A stretch of DNA of 64,000 bases from an uncultured Opitutia bacterium (GTDB lineage Bacteria > Verrucomicrobiota > Verrucomicrobiia > Opitutales > Opitutaceae): NCBI GenBank assembly GCA_903827245.1, contig CAIKHO010000007.1:62001-126000 (forward strand), given 5' to 3'. Shown piece after piece: positions 53,738 through 61,896 of this stretch (within the stretch, counting starts at the first letter, position 1; each line of letters opens with the position of its first letter). The position numbers and the translations under genes were made by a program. Under the pieces are notes generated by a model, which saw only the letters and a list, made by a program, of their open reading frames with translations, was not told the origin of the DNA and made no database searches.

Positions 53738-54573
53738 GGCGCGAAAAACGGGTTGTGTTTCTTTTCCTGGGCTAGGGTCGTGAGCGGTCCGTGACCGCAT
53801 GCGAGCACCGTGTCGCGGGGCAGGGTGAGGATCTTGCTGTAGTTGTTCTGGTATTGATCCATGAAGTGCGATGCGCTGCCGCCCATCGAGCTGGCGAAGA
53901 TCGCGTCGCCGACGACCGCGAGGGGCCAGCTCAGGCCTGTGACAAAAAAAGTCGTGAGCCCCGGAGAATGGCCCCAGGTGAAGAGGGTCTTGATCGCGAG
54001 CTCCCCGAGGTGGAAATGGGCGTTTTCCTTGAAGACCTTGGCGCCGGGGTAGTCGGACGGCTCGCGTTCGCTGGCCCAGACCTCGGCTCCCGTGGCGGTG
54101 GCGAGCCGCGGGAGGTCGGCGATGTGGTCCTCGTGCGTGTGCGTGAGAAAGATATACCGCAGCCTGAGCCCAGCGCTCTGGATCTCGTTGAGCATGGGTT
54201 CGCAGGTCGCACCGGTGTCGAAGGCCGCGGCGAGCTTCGTCTTGCCGTCCCACACGAGGTAGCTGTTCACCCGCATATCCTCAAAGGGCGTGTTGAACAT
54301 CATGAAGCCGCGCGGGAAATCGGGCTGCTCCGGATACCAGGCCTTGTGGGCGAGGGCTTCGAGTGCGTTGGGTCCGAGCCGCAGGTGGCGCGCGAGGCGG
54401 CGCAACACGGGATCGCTGGCCTGGCCATCCTTGACCGCGGCCAGATCGGCGGGCGTCACGCCGGCGGCACTGGCCAGTTCCTTGTCGGAAATCTTCCGGC
54501 CGCGCTGCGCCTTGTTGATGACGTCGGTATAATTGTCCTCGAGCGGAATGCGGGCCATGGGCGCATCAGACAT
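53734..54573 (-). CDS. Metallo-beta-lactamase-fold hydrolase with HTH-like N-terminus
   Basis: 279 residues from the ATG at 54573 (MSDAPMAR); another ATG at 54558 is possible. Residues about 10-70 look like an XRE-type helix-turn-helix (KISDKELASAAGVTPADLAAVKDG...RRLARHLRLGPNALEALAHK). They are followed by the MBL domain with the zinc motif HTHEDHIADL, a further His in WGHSPGLTTFFV, Asp in VVGDAIFASS and a C-terminal GHG (ACGHGPLTTL). Glyoxalase-II-like or similar thioester/phosphodiester hydrolase; substrate unknown. The HTH-MBL pairing is unusual and suggests a self-contained sensor or an inactive HTH used for dimerisation. Confidence 0.85.
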   Translation of the reverse strand: MSDAPMARIPLEDNYTDVINKAQRGRKISDKELASAAGVTPADLAAVKDGQASDPVLRRLARHLRLGPNALEALAHKAWYPEQPDFPRGFMMFNTPFEDMRVNSYLVWDGKTKLAAAFDTGATCEPMLNEIQSAGLRLRYIFLTHTHEDHIADLPRLATATGAEVWASEREPSDYPGAKVFKENAHFHLGELAIKTLFTWGHSPGLTTFFVTGLSWPLAVVGDAIFASSMGGSASHFMDQYQNNYSKILTLPRDTVLACGHGPLTTLAQEKKHNPFFAP

Positions 54574-54625
54574 GGGCCGGCGCAGTGAGGCAAGCCCGCG
54601 ACATATCGGTCGTGGCACACTCCTG

Positions 54626-54688
54626 ATCTTTCTCTTTCCTTTTTATCCTCCGGATTCGGAGGGGAGGAGAAAGAGAAAGAGGAAAGAT
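54626..54688. repeat. Purine/pyrimidine inverted repeat (family P3, copy 3)
   Basis: ATCTTTCTCTTTCCTTTTTA...CTCC is mirrored imperfectly by GGAGGAGAAAGAGAAAGAGG...AAAGAT around CGGATTCGG. It lies between the divergent MBL and SDR genes. More diverged than the copies at 30525 and 43460. Confidence 0.8.
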
Positions 54689-54800
54689 TTCGGACTACGG
54701 GTCGCAAGGCACGGCGGGCTGGATTAGACACGACGATTTTGGTGGGAAGAGATTTTCCGTTGCCAGCCCGGAGCGGCCGGGTCTTCGTTCACGTCCCCTT

Positions 54801-55592
54801 ATGAGCACACCCTCCGCTTATCTTACCTCCCTGTTCTCTCTCACCGGCAAGGTGGCCGTCGTCATTGGCGGCACCGGCGAACTTTGCGGCGCCATGGCCG
54901 AGGGCCTGGCCGGCGCGGGCGCGGAGGTCGTGCTGGTGGGCCGGAACGAGGAAAAGGCGAAGCCGCGCCTCGAGCGTATCCACGCGGCGGGCGGCAAGGG
55001 CTATTTCCTGTCCGCGGAAGCGAGTGAAAAGGGACCGTTGGAAAAACTTCTGGCCGACGTGCTCGCGCGTTCGGGCCGCGTGGACATCGTGATCAATGGC
55101 GCGGGAGTGAATTCCGCGACCCCGTTCCTCGAGATTGCCGAGGATGAATTCGACCGCATCATCCGCATCAACCTCAAGGGCGTCTTCCTCGGCTGCCAGA
55201 TTTTCGGCAAGTACCTCGTTGAGCGGGGCGAGGGTGGCTCGATTATCAATCTTGGCTCGATGTCGGGCCTTGTGCCGCTATCGCGGGTCTTCACCTATTC
55301 GGCCAGCAAGGCGGCGGTGCACAACCTTTCCAAGAACCTCGCGCGCGAATGGGCGCCGAAGCGCGTGCGTGTGAACACGATCGTGCCGGGCTTTTTCCCG
55401 GCCGAGCAGAACCGCAAGATCCTCTCGCCCGAGCGGGTGGCCTCGATCATGGGCCACACCCCGATGAAGCGTTTCGGCGAGGCGCGGGAACTCGTGGGCG
55501 CCACGCTGCTGCTGGCAGGCGACGGCGCCGGCAGTTTCATTACAGGCTCGGAAATCGTCGTGGATGGCGGCTACCACGCGATGACGATCTGA
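54801..55592 (+). CDS. SDR oxidoreductase (mannonate/fructuronate reductase-like)
   Basis: 263 residues, classical short-chain dehydrogenase. The cofactor motif is [10 protein letters not shown] (residues 23-32) instead of the usual TGxxxGIG, a variant seen in SDRs annotated as D-mannonate oxidoreductases. NAG is NGAG (99-102). Catalytic S153, Y166 and K170 are present (GSMSG, YSASK). An NADP/NAD-dependent keto-sugar reduction after pectin breakdown would fit the neighbouring GH28 and propeller genes, but no uxu/kdu genes are adjacent. Monocistronic. Confidence 0.85.
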   Translation: MSTPSAYLTSLFSLTGKVAVVIGGTGELCGAMAEGLAGAGAEVVLVGRNEEKAKPRLERIHAAGGKGYFLSAEASEKGPLEKLLADVLARSGRVDIVINGAGVNSATPFLEIAEDEFDRIIRINLKGVFLGCQIFGKYLVERGEGGSIINLGSMSGLVPLSRVFTYSASKAAVHNLSKNLAREWAPKRVRVNTIVPGFFPAEQNRKILSPERVASIMGHTPMKRFGEARELVGATLLLAGDGAGSFITGSEIVVDGGYHAMTI

Positions 55593-55728
55593 CGTGCCGC
55601 CCGGTCCGCTCCATTCTTCATATCGGGCGCTATATCAACTTGTTGTTATTTCCATAAGCCGGATTCGGCCGGCGAGCCGCGGATTAATATAATCCAACAG
55701 CAGGAACTTGCTATAACCACGGTGTACA

Positions 55729-55752
55729 ATAGGTTCGAATCCTATGGCTATC
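55729..55752 (+). other. tRNA T-arm-like sequence overlapping the next gene's start
   Basis: ATAGG-TTCGAAT-CCTAT forms a perfect 5-bp stem with a canonical 7-nt T-loop; GGTTCGAATCC matches the consensus B box. It is followed by GGCTATC, like the 3' strand of an acceptor stem. The complementary GATAGCC and the rest of a tRNA are absent. The ATG of the following gene (55744) lies in the 3' strand of the stem. Confidence 0.6.
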
Positions 55753-56112
55753 AATAAAATCAAGGTGTTGGAGGCGGCGAAGGCGAAGATTGCTGCCAAA
55801 ATCGCCGCTCTCGAAAAGAAAATCCTGGCCCAGCGTCAGCGCCAGCTCGCGACCCTGCCGGCCAAATACGGCTTTGAAAGCACGGCAGCCTTTCTGAAGG
55901 CGGTAAAGAAGGCGGCCGGGGGCAAGTCCCAGGCCGCCGGCGGAAAAAAGCGCCGCACGCGCGCGATCATCACCGACGAGACGCGGGCGGCGGTGAAAAA
56001 GCTCGCGGAGGCGGGCAAGACGGGCGCCGCCATCGCCAAGTCGCTCGCGATCTCCCTGCCGAGCGTCCAAAATATCAAGAAGGCGCTGGGCCTGGTGAAG
56101 GCCCGCAAGTAA
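55744..56112 (+). CDS. Small basic coiled-coil/HTH protein, possibly nucleoid-associated
   Basis: 122 residues, very Lys/Ala-rich. Residues 1-37 form a predicted coiled coil (KVLEAAKAKIAAKIAALEKKILAQRQRQ), a basic linker (GGKSQAAGGKKRRTRAII) follows, and residues about 77-118 look like a helix-turn-helix (TDETRAAVKKLAEAGKTGAAIAKSLAISLPSVQNIKKALGL). This H-NS-like order (oligomerisation, linker, DNA binding) suggests a chromatin or regulatory role. No named family is recognised. A strong intrinsic terminator follows, so it is an independent transcript. Confidence 0.75.
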   Translation: MAINKIKVLEAAKAKIAAKIAALEKKILAQRQRQLATLPAKYGFESTAAFLKAVKKAAGGKSQAAGGKKRRTRAIITDETRAAVKKLAEAGKTGAAIAKSLAISLPSVQNIKKALGLVKARK

Positions 56113-56139
56113 CCGGCACCGAGACCGGGTCGTTTGCCC

Positions 56140-56167
56140 GCCCCCGCGCCCAGCGGGGGCTTTTTTA
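56140..56167 (+). terminator. Intrinsic terminator after the coiled-coil/HTH gene
   Basis: Perfect 8-bp stem GCCCCCGC/GCGGGGGC with loop GCCCA, followed immediately by TTTTTTATTT. It lies 27 bp past the stop at 56112. Confidence 0.92.
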
Positions 56168-56211
56168 TTTGGCGAAAGCGCGCGGGTCGCGGAGAGTGAC
56201 GCCTCCCGTCT

Positions 56212-57126
56212 ATGCCCGCCCCCTTTATCCAGGCCAATACCAACGGCCGTCTTCACCCGGCCCATGAGCCGTCGCTTTCGCCGCTCAACCGCGGCTTCCT
56301 GTATGGCGACGCGATCTATGAAGTCTGGCGGACCTACCACGGCGTCATTTTTGCATGGGACGAGCACTGGCAGCGCCTGCAGCGGTCGGCCGAGGCCCTG
56401 CACCTGACGCTGCCGCAGGCCCAGGGGCCGATGCTGGTGGAGATCAAGCGGACGGTCCTGGCCTTTCGCGCGGAAGCGCATTTCGGCGGTGAGGTTTACA
56501 TCCGCCTCCAAGTGACGCGCGGCGGCGGCGCGATCGGGCTCGACACGGCGCTGGCGGACCGGCCGGACTACGTCCTGCTCGTGCAGCCATGCCCGCTGGC
56601 CTCGGCCGAGGCCCTGCGCAAGGGCCTGCGCCTCTCGATCGCCACGGGCCTGCGCCGCAACCCTGCCGAGAGCCTCAGCCCGGCGTGGAAGACCGGCAAT
56701 TATCTCAACAACATCCTCTGCCTGCGCGAGGCCCGTGCGCGTGGGGCCGACGAGGTTGTTATCCTCAACCTGGCGGGCGAGGTGACCGAGGCCGCCGTTT
56801 CGAACATCGCTTTCGTCCGTGACGGCCGGCTGCTCACGCCGCCGCTTAGCTCCGGGATCCTCGGCGGAATCACCCGTGCGCTCCTGCTGGAAGGGATCGC
56901 GGCTGCGGCCGGCGTGCCGACGCAGGAGGTCGCGGTGCGCCCGGGGGAATTTGCGACCATGAGCGAATGCTGCCTGCTCTCGTCGACGAAGGACCTCACG
57001 CCGGTGGCCGAGATCGACGGCACGCGTTTCACGGTGGGGCCAGAGACGGTGACTTCGCGGCTCAAGGCGGCATTCGCGGAGTACGCCCGCGCGTATGCGA
57101 CAGCGCATCCGGAGTTAAAGGCCTGA
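56212..57126 (+). CDS. Class IV aminotransferase (branched-chain/D-amino acid/aminodeoxychorismate lyase group)
   Basis: 304 residues, fold-type IV PLP enzyme. The PLP lysine is K160 in SPAWKTGNYLNNILCLREA; phosphate-binding and family blocks are LSPLNRGFLYGDAIYE (near 22), VTEAAVSNIAFVRDG and SSGILGGITRALLLE. These features are shared by IlvE, D-alanine aminotransferase and PabC, and the sequence does not settle which. IlvE-like activity would complement the isoleucine genes at 32 kb, while PabC would match folC at 63 kb. Monocistronic. Confidence 0.88.
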   Translation: MPAPFIQANTNGRLHPAHEPSLSPLNRGFLYGDAIYEVWRTYHGVIFAWDEHWQRLQRSAEALHLTLPQAQGPMLVEIKRTVLAFRAEAHFGGEVYIRLQVTRGGGAIGLDTALADRPDYVLLVQPCPLASAEALRKGLRLSIATGLRRNPAESLSPAWKTGNYLNNILCLREARARGADEVVILNLAGEVTEAAVSNIAFVRDGRLLTPPLSSGILGGITRALLLEGIAAAAGVPTQEVAVRPGEFATMSECCLLSSTKDLTPVAEIDGTRFTVGPETVTSRLKAAFAEYARAYATAHPELKA

Positions 57127-57127
57127 T

Positions 57128-57240
57128 TGGGTGGAACGGGTTGATGCACCGGAGGCGAGCAAGCCCTGTGCGCCTCGGGCTCATCAACACGCTGGATCGA
57201 AGCGGCGTTGCCGCAACGCGTTGAGGTCAACGCGTTCCAC
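57128..57240. repeat. Long inverted repeat (family P10, copy 2)
   Basis: GGTGGAACGGGTTGATG on the left is mirrored by AACGCGTTGAGGTCAACGCG followed by TTCCACC on the right. The right arm itself contains the palindrome CGCGTTGAGGTCAACGCG. Shared core with the copy at 26985-27111 is GCGTTGACCTCAACGC. It lies after the aminotransferase gene. Confidence 0.8.
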
Positions 57241-57344
57241 CTCGGTCTTGTCTCGGATCGCCTCCTGTAAAACGTCCGGTCCCAATTCATTTGCACAGGA
57301 GGAAATCCGGGGCCGATCCGGGTCCGGACCTGTGATCGACGGGG

Positions 57345-58517
57345 TTAATACCGGCGCATGCCGGGCTCGATCTTGTCGGCCCAGGCGGCGATGCCGCCGC
57401 CCACATTGCTGACGGCGGGGTAGCCGTTGGCGCGGAGAAACTCGGTCACCCGCATGCTGCGGACCCCGCTGTGGCAGAGAATCAGCAGTTGGCGGTCCTT
57501 TGGCAGCTTGCCGATGTGGGCGGGAATCTGGCGCATCGGAATGGGTTCCGAGGCTTCGACGCGGCAAATCTCCAGCTCGTGCGGCTCGCGCACATCGATC
57601 AGGAGCGCGCGCGCAGGCTCGGAGTCGAGCAGGCGCTTGGCCTCATTGACGGAAATTTCGAGTGGATAGTCCGTGGTGGTCATGGGTTCAGCGGGTGCGG
57701 GGGTGCAATCGATCGTGTAGTTCTCGGCGTGCAATTCGCGGATCGTGGGATGGGAACTGCAGAGCGGACAGGCCGGATCACGGGCGATTTGCAGCGTAAG
57801 GAATGTCTGGGCGAGGGCGTCGTAGGTGAGCAGCCGGCCGCGCAGGCTTTCGCCGATGCCGGTGACGAGCTTGATCGCCTCGACCGCCTGCAGGCTGCCG
57901 ATGACGCCGCAGAGCGCACCGAGGACACCCGCTTCCCCGCAGTTCGGCACGGAGCCGGCCGGCGGCGGCGTGGGAAACAGGCAGCGGTAGCAGGGCCCGT
58001 CACGCGCGGGGTCGAATACTGTCACCTGGCCCTCGAACTTGAAAATGCTCCCATACACCAGCGGGCGGCGGGCGAGGGCGGCCGCGTCGTTGTTGAGGTA
58101 GCGGGTGGCAAACGTGTCGGTGCCATCGACAATCACATCATAGCCGGCAAAGAGTGCGATGGCGTTGGCGGGGGTCACGCCTTCGCCGTGCTCGATCACG
58201 TTGATGAAAGGATTGGTCACGCGCAGCCGGCGGGCGGCCGAGGCGGTCTTGGCCTCGCCGACCGAGGCCGAGTCGTGCAGCAGCTGGCGGGGAAGATTGT
58301 GTTCCTCCACCCGGTCGAAGTCCGCGATGCCCAGCGTGCCGACGCCCGCGGCGGCGAGGTAGAGAGCCGCCGGACTCCCCAGGCCGCCCGCACCGATGAC
58401 GAGCACGCGCGCCGCCTTCAGCCGGCGCTGGCCCTCGACGCCGATCTCGCCGAGCAGGATATGCCGGCTGTAGCGCGCGAGTTCGGCAGGGGAAAGGATG
58501 GGCAGCGGATCCGGCAT
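57345..58517 (-). CDS. moeB: MoeB/ThiF-type adenylyltransferase with C-terminal rhodanese domain
   Basis: 390 residues from the ATG at 58517. The E1-like domain has the ATP motif VIGAGGLGSPAALYLAAAGVG (residues 40-60), VDGTDTFATRYLNND, and zinc cysteines CYRC and CPLC. The C-terminal rhodanese domain (from about residue 285) has the active-site Cys in LCHSGVRSMRVTEFL. It activates the C-terminal Gly-Gly of a MoaD/ThiS-type sulfur carrier and can supply the persulfide sulfur itself. Molybdopterin, thiamine or thiolation routes are all possible; no partner gene is adjacent. Divergent from manC. Confidence 0.92.
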   Translation of the reverse strand: MPDPLPILSPAELARYSRHILLGEIGVEGQRRLKAARVLVIGAGGLGSPAALYLAAAGVGTLGIADFDRVEEHNLPRQLLHDSASVGEAKTASAARRLRVTNPFINVIEHGEGVTPANAIALFAGYDVIVDGTDTFATRYLNNDAAALARRPLVYGSIFKFEGQVTVFDPARDGPCYRCLFPTPPPAGSVPNCGEAGVLGALCGVIGSLQAVEAIKLVTGIGESLRGRLLTYDALAQTFLTLQIARDPACPLCSSHPTIRELHAENYTIDCTPAPAEPMTTTDYPLEISVNEAKRLLDSEPARALLIDVREPHELEICRVEASEPIPMRQIPAHIGKLPKDRQLLILCHSGVRSMRVTEFLRANGYPAVSNVGGGIAAWADKIEPGMRRY

Positions 58518-58595
58518 TGCGGCGAAAGAGAGCCCGTTCGCCGCGCGCCGCAAATGAAATTGCACCGCGTCCGGCCCGGCCTCCAGTCTGTCGGG

Positions 58596-59690
58596 GTGTC
58601 CAAACCCTTCATTGTGATTATCGCCGGCGGTCGCGGCGAACGTTTCTGGCCCCAGAGCCGGGCGCACCGGCCCAAGCATCTGCTGCCGATTGTCGGGACC
58701 GAGCCCATGCTGGCGCAGACTCTCCGGCGGGTGCGGCCGCTGGCGCCGGCCGGGAATATTTTTGTCATCACCAGTGTGCGACAGGAAAAGGCCGTGCGCG
58801 AGGTCTGCGCCCCGTTTTGCCTGCCGGCGGGCAACATCGTGGCCGAGCCGGTCGGGCGCGACACCGCCCCGGCGGTCGGACTGGCCGCCGCGCTGGTGGG
58901 CCAGCGCGATCCCAAGGGGGTCTTCGCCATTTTGCCGGCCGACCATGTGATCAAGGACGAGGCGGCCTACCGCCATGACCTGCGGGCCGCCTTTGCCGCC
59001 GCGGCGCGGGAGCCGGTGATCGTGACCATCGGCATCAAGCCCCACGAGCCGGCCACGGGTTTCGGCTATATCCGGAAGGGAAAGGCACTCGCGCGGGTGG
59101 GCGGAAGCCGGGCGTGGAAGGTGGCCGCCTTTTACGAAAAGCCCGACCTCAAGACCGCCCGGCGCTATCTGGCCTCGGGCGAATACCTGTGGAACGCGGG
59201 CATGTTTGTCTGGAGCGTTCCGGTGGTGAACACGGGCTTCGAGCGGCATGCGCCCGACCTGCAGGCCGGGCTCGCGCCGGTGCGCGCGGCGCTCGCCAAG
59301 GGCCGCCGGCTCGGGCCGGTGTTGCAGAAGGTTTATCCTTCGCTGCGGAAGATTTCCGTCGACTACGCGCTGCTCGAGAAATCCACCAACGTGATCGTGC
59401 TGCCGGCGAGCTTCGACTGGGACGACGTCGGGGAATGGGCCGCTGTGGCGCGGCACGATGCGAAGGACGCGCAGGGCAACGTGGGCCGGGGCCGGACCTT
59501 GGTGGAGCAGGGAAGCAACAACATCGTGATTTCCGACGGCCAGCATCTCGTTGCACTGGTCGGGACCGACGATCTCATCGTGGTGCACACCCCCGATGCC
59601 ACGCTGGTTTGCCCGAAGAACCGGGCGCAGGACATCAAGCTGCTCCTGAAACGCGTGGAGGCGGAGGCCGGCGGGCATCGCTGGCTGTGA
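58596..59690 (+). CDS. manC: Mannose-1-phosphate guanylyltransferase
   Basis: 364 residues from a GTG at 58596; longer in-frame extensions would run into the opposite-strand moeB. It makes GDP-mannose from GTP and mannose-1-phosphate. The nucleotidyltransferase signature is IIAGGRGERFWPQSRAHRPKHLLP (residues 8-31), followed by VAEPVGRDTAPAVGLAA, AILPADHVIKDE, EPATGFGYIRKG, FYEKPDLKTA and WNAGMFVW, ending in DWDDVGEW. It is the short type without the isomerase domain. GDP-mannose feeds exopolysaccharide or glycan synthesis. Its stop overlaps the ruvX start (TGATG). Confidence 0.94.
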   Translation: MSKPFIVIIAGGRGERFWPQSRAHRPKHLLPIVGTEPMLAQTLRRVRPLAPAGNIFVITSVRQEKAVREVCAPFCLPAGNIVAEPVGRDTAPAVGLAAALVGQRDPKGVFAILPADHVIKDEAAYRHDLRAAFAAAAREPVIVTIGIKPHEPATGFGYIRKGKALARVGGSRAWKVAAFYEKPDLKTARRYLASGEYLWNAGMFVWSVPVVNTGFERHAPDLQAGLAPVRAALAKGRRLGPVLQKVYPSLRKISVDYALLEKSTNVIVLPASFDWDDVGEWAAVARHDAKDAQGNVGRGRTLVEQGSNNIVISDGQHLVALVGTDDLIVVHTPDATLVCPKNRAQDIKLLLKRVEAEAGGHRWL

Positions 59691-60127
59691 TGGGCATGCG
59701 CTGTCTCGGCATCGACTACGGCACGAGGCGCATCGGGCTGAGCTACGGCGATGAGCTGGGCGTGGCCACGCCGTTGCCGGCGTTGATCGACCCTGATCCG
59801 GCCAAGCGCTGGACCGCGCTCGGCGAAGTGGCGAAGGGCCGGCGCGTGACCGAGTTTGTGCTCGGGCATCCGTTGAACATGGACGACACGGCCGGCCCGA
59901 AGGCGAAGGAAGCCGAGGCCTTTGCGGCACGGCTCCGCGCTGAATTTGGCCTGCCGGTGCACTTGGTCGACGAGCGTCTGACCAGCTACGAGGCGGAGGA
60001 GTCGATTCCCAAGGGCAAACGCCGGGCGGTGCGTGCCAGCGGACTGGTGGATTCGCGCGCGGCAACGATCATCCTGCAGGATTTCCTGGACCAGAAGGTG
60101 CCTCCGCCGCCGGAACGGGAAGATTGA
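59690..60127 (+). CDS. ruvX: Putative Holliday junction resolvase / pre-16S rRNA nuclease YqgF
   Basis: 145 residues from the ATG at 59690 (MGMRCLGIDYGTRRIGLSYGDE); a second ATG two codons on is equally possible. RNase H-like fold: first Asp in GIDYGTRRIG, Glu-containing strand FVLGHPLNMDD, and the DERLTSYEAEE segment with the last Asp in VDSRAATIILQDFL. In bacteria YqgF is best supported in 16S rRNA 5'-end maturation. Translationally coupled to manC. Confidence 0.93.
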   Translation: MGMRCLGIDYGTRRIGLSYGDELGVATPLPALIDPDPAKRWTALGEVAKGRRVTEFVLGHPLNMDDTAGPKAKEAEAFAARLRAEFGLPVHLVDERLTSYEAEESIPKGKRRAVRASGLVDSRAATIILQDFLDQKVPPPPERED

Positions 60128-60213
60128 TCGCGAAAACGCGGAGAGGCGGAAACACGAAAAGAGCCCTGTCTCGGATTCCGCGCTTTCGCTCCTCCGCGTT
60201 TCCGCGATAAATT
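60124..60213. repeat. Long inverted repeat between ruvX and truA (family P6, copy 2)
   Basis: ATCGCGAAAACGCGGAGAGG on the left and CCTCCGCGTTTCCGCGATAA on the right, with an inner CGAAAAG spacer segment. Same family as 41865-41948; in both cases it fills a short gap between genes almost completely and touches a stop codon. Confidence 0.85.
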
Positions 60214-60231
60214 TCCCTTCTCAAACCTTCC

Positions 60232-60987
60232 GTGATCCCAGCCCCGGCAAAAATTCAGCGATGGAAATGCACCTGCGCCTACGATGGCACGGCCTTCGAC
60301 GGCTGGCAGAGCCAGGCGGGCGGGCGGGGCATCCAGGATGTCATTGAAGCGCGACTCGCGCAGATCCTGGGGACGCCCGTGCGGATTCATGGCAGCGGCC
60401 GGACCGATGCGGGTGTGCATGCGCTCGGGCAGGTCTTTCATTTCGACGCGGAGTGGCGCCATGGGGCGGCTAAATTGGTTTCGGCCTTCCGGGTCGGGCT
60501 CCCGGCCACCATCCAGGTCAGCGCCGCGCGACGCGTGGCGCCGGATTTCCACGCGCGGTTCCGGGCAACCGCCAAGCGTTACACCTATCACCTGAGCCTC
60601 GGAGATGCGGACCCGTTTTCCCGGCCGTATTGCTGGACGGTATTCAAGGCGCTCGATTTTGAGGCGATGCGGTCCGCGGCCTCGGTCCTGCGCGGGCGGC
60701 ACGATTTCCGGGCGTTCACCGCCCTCAACGGACCCGCCCGCGATGACACGGTCCGCGATCTTCGGCGACTGGACCTGACGCGCCGCGGCCAGCGGGTGCA
60801 GGTCGTCATGGAGGCGGAGGGCTTTCTCTACAAGATGGCCCGGAGCCTGGTGGGAGGACTGGTTGCGGTGGGGGAAGGAAAACTGTCGGTTGAGCAGATC
60901 CGCACCATCCTCGCTTCGCGCGAGCGAACGATGGCCATCAAGACCGCACCGCCGCACGGCCTGTTCATGTCGAAGGTGTTTTATTGA
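60232..60987 (+). CDS. truA: tRNA pseudouridine(38-40) synthase
   Basis: 251 residues from a GTG at 60232 (no ATG is available before the conserved start WKCTCAYDGTAFDGWQSQ). The catalytic Asp is D59 in GSGRTDAGVHALGQVFHF. Later TruA blocks are FHARFRATAKRYTYHL, GRHDFRAFTA and EAEGFLYKMARSLVGGLVAVGEG. It modifies the anticodon stem-loop of many tRNAs. Downstream of the P6 repeat and upstream of comF. Confidence 0.94.
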   Translation: MIPAPAKIQRWKCTCAYDGTAFDGWQSQAGGRGIQDVIEARLAQILGTPVRIHGSGRTDAGVHALGQVFHFDAEWRHGAAKLVSAFRVGLPATIQVSAARRVAPDFHARFRATAKRYTYHLSLGDADPFSRPYCWTVFKALDFEAMRSAASVLRGRHDFRAFTALNGPARDDTVRDLRRLDLTRRGQRVQVVMEAEGFLYKMARSLVGGLVAVGEGKLSVEQIRTILASRERTMAIKTAPPHGLFMSKVFY

Positions 60988-61008
60988 TGAGCACGATGCA
61001 GACAAGAG

Positions 61009-61135
61009 GTGGATGGCGACCTTCCGACTTCACCAAGGCTATGTCTGACAGGCCGGGCGCCGTAAGGAGCGTGGGCGCGAGATCGGATTTGGCTGCAACC
61101 AAACCACGCCGCCCGGAGGTCGGCGTCCACCCGCG
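61009..61135. repeat. Imperfect inverted repeat between truA and comF (family P13)
   Basis: GTGGATGGCGACCTTCCG near 61009 is mirrored by GGAGGTCGGCGTCCAC near 61135, several mismatches, with an inner TTTGG-CTGCAA-CCAAA hairpin. Weaker than the other families but occupies the same kind of place. Confidence 0.6.
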
Positions 61136-61153
61136 GCCCCTCGGTTCAGACCG

Positions 61154-61888
61154 ATGAGCACCCTGGCCCAACTCACGCACGGGCTCGGGCGCGCCGTCTT
61201 TCCGCCGGTCTGCGCGCATTGCCGCGGATTGGTGGGGGATGACGATGGTTTCCCGCACCTTTGCGCCGTGTGCGCGGGGCAGCTCGAATTCGTGGAGTCG
61301 CCGCATTGCACCACCTGTGGGCATCCGTTTTACGGTGAGGTGGACGAAGGGCGGATGTGCCCCCATTGCGTCGGGCTGGTGCCGGCGTTTTGCGAGGGCC
61401 GCACGGCGGTGCTGTTCAAGGGACCGGCCCGGGCTTTGGTGATAGAATTAAAGTACCATCGCGGCCTGCACGTCTTGGCGGACATGGAGGCGGTGTTCCG
61501 CCGGTCGCCGGGGCTGCTCGATTTCGTGCGCGGCGCCGTGCTGGTGCCCGTGCCCCTGCACCCGCGCAAGGAGCGGGAGCGCGGCTACAACCAGAGCGCG
61601 CTGATCGCGGAACGTCTCGCCCGCGCCGCGGCGGGCACAACGGCCGTGGCTTCACTGCTCCGCCGGGCGGTCGACACGCAGACGCAAACGGCCTTCGACC
61701 GCCGGACCCGGCAGGCGAACCTCAAAAATGCCTTTGCACTCCGGAACGGCGTGTCCCTAAATCCCGCCCAGCATTACATCCTTGTTGATGACGTCTTCAC
61801 CACGGGTTCCACGCTCAACGGTTGTGCGCGTGTACTCCGCCGCGGCGGGTGCCTGAACCTCGACGTTGTCACCTTCGGTCACGGCTAA
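61154..61888 (+). CDS. comF: ComF-family phosphoribosyltransferase-like protein
   Basis: 244 residues. N-terminal double zinc-finger (CAHCRG, CAVCAG, CTTCGHP, CPHCVG), then a type I phosphoribosyltransferase fold: VPVPLHPRKERERGYNQSALIAERLA and the PRPP motif ILVDDVFTTGSTLNGCA. The family includes competence factor ComFC/GntX; the specific reaction is not known. It is followed 8 bp later by accD, so they are probably co-transcribed. Confidence 0.93.
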   Translation: MSTLAQLTHGLGRAVFPPVCAHCRGLVGDDDGFPHLCAVCAGQLEFVESPHCTTCGHPFYGEVDEGRMCPHCVGLVPAFCEGRTAVLFKGPARALVIELKYHRGLHVLADMEAVFRRSPGLLDFVRGAVLVPVPLHPRKERERGYNQSALIAERLARAAAGTTAVASLLRRAVDTQTQTAFDRRTRQANLKNAFALRNGVSLNPAQHYILVDDVFTTGSTLNGCARVLRRGGCLNLDVVTFGHG

Positions 61889-61896
61889 ATCCCATC

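Noticed and set aside
55590-55745. Region upstream of the coiled-coil/HTH gene tested as a complete tRNA or tmRNA
   Set aside because: Only a T-arm and part of an acceptor strand can be formed; no 5' acceptor strand, D-arm or anticodon arm was found.
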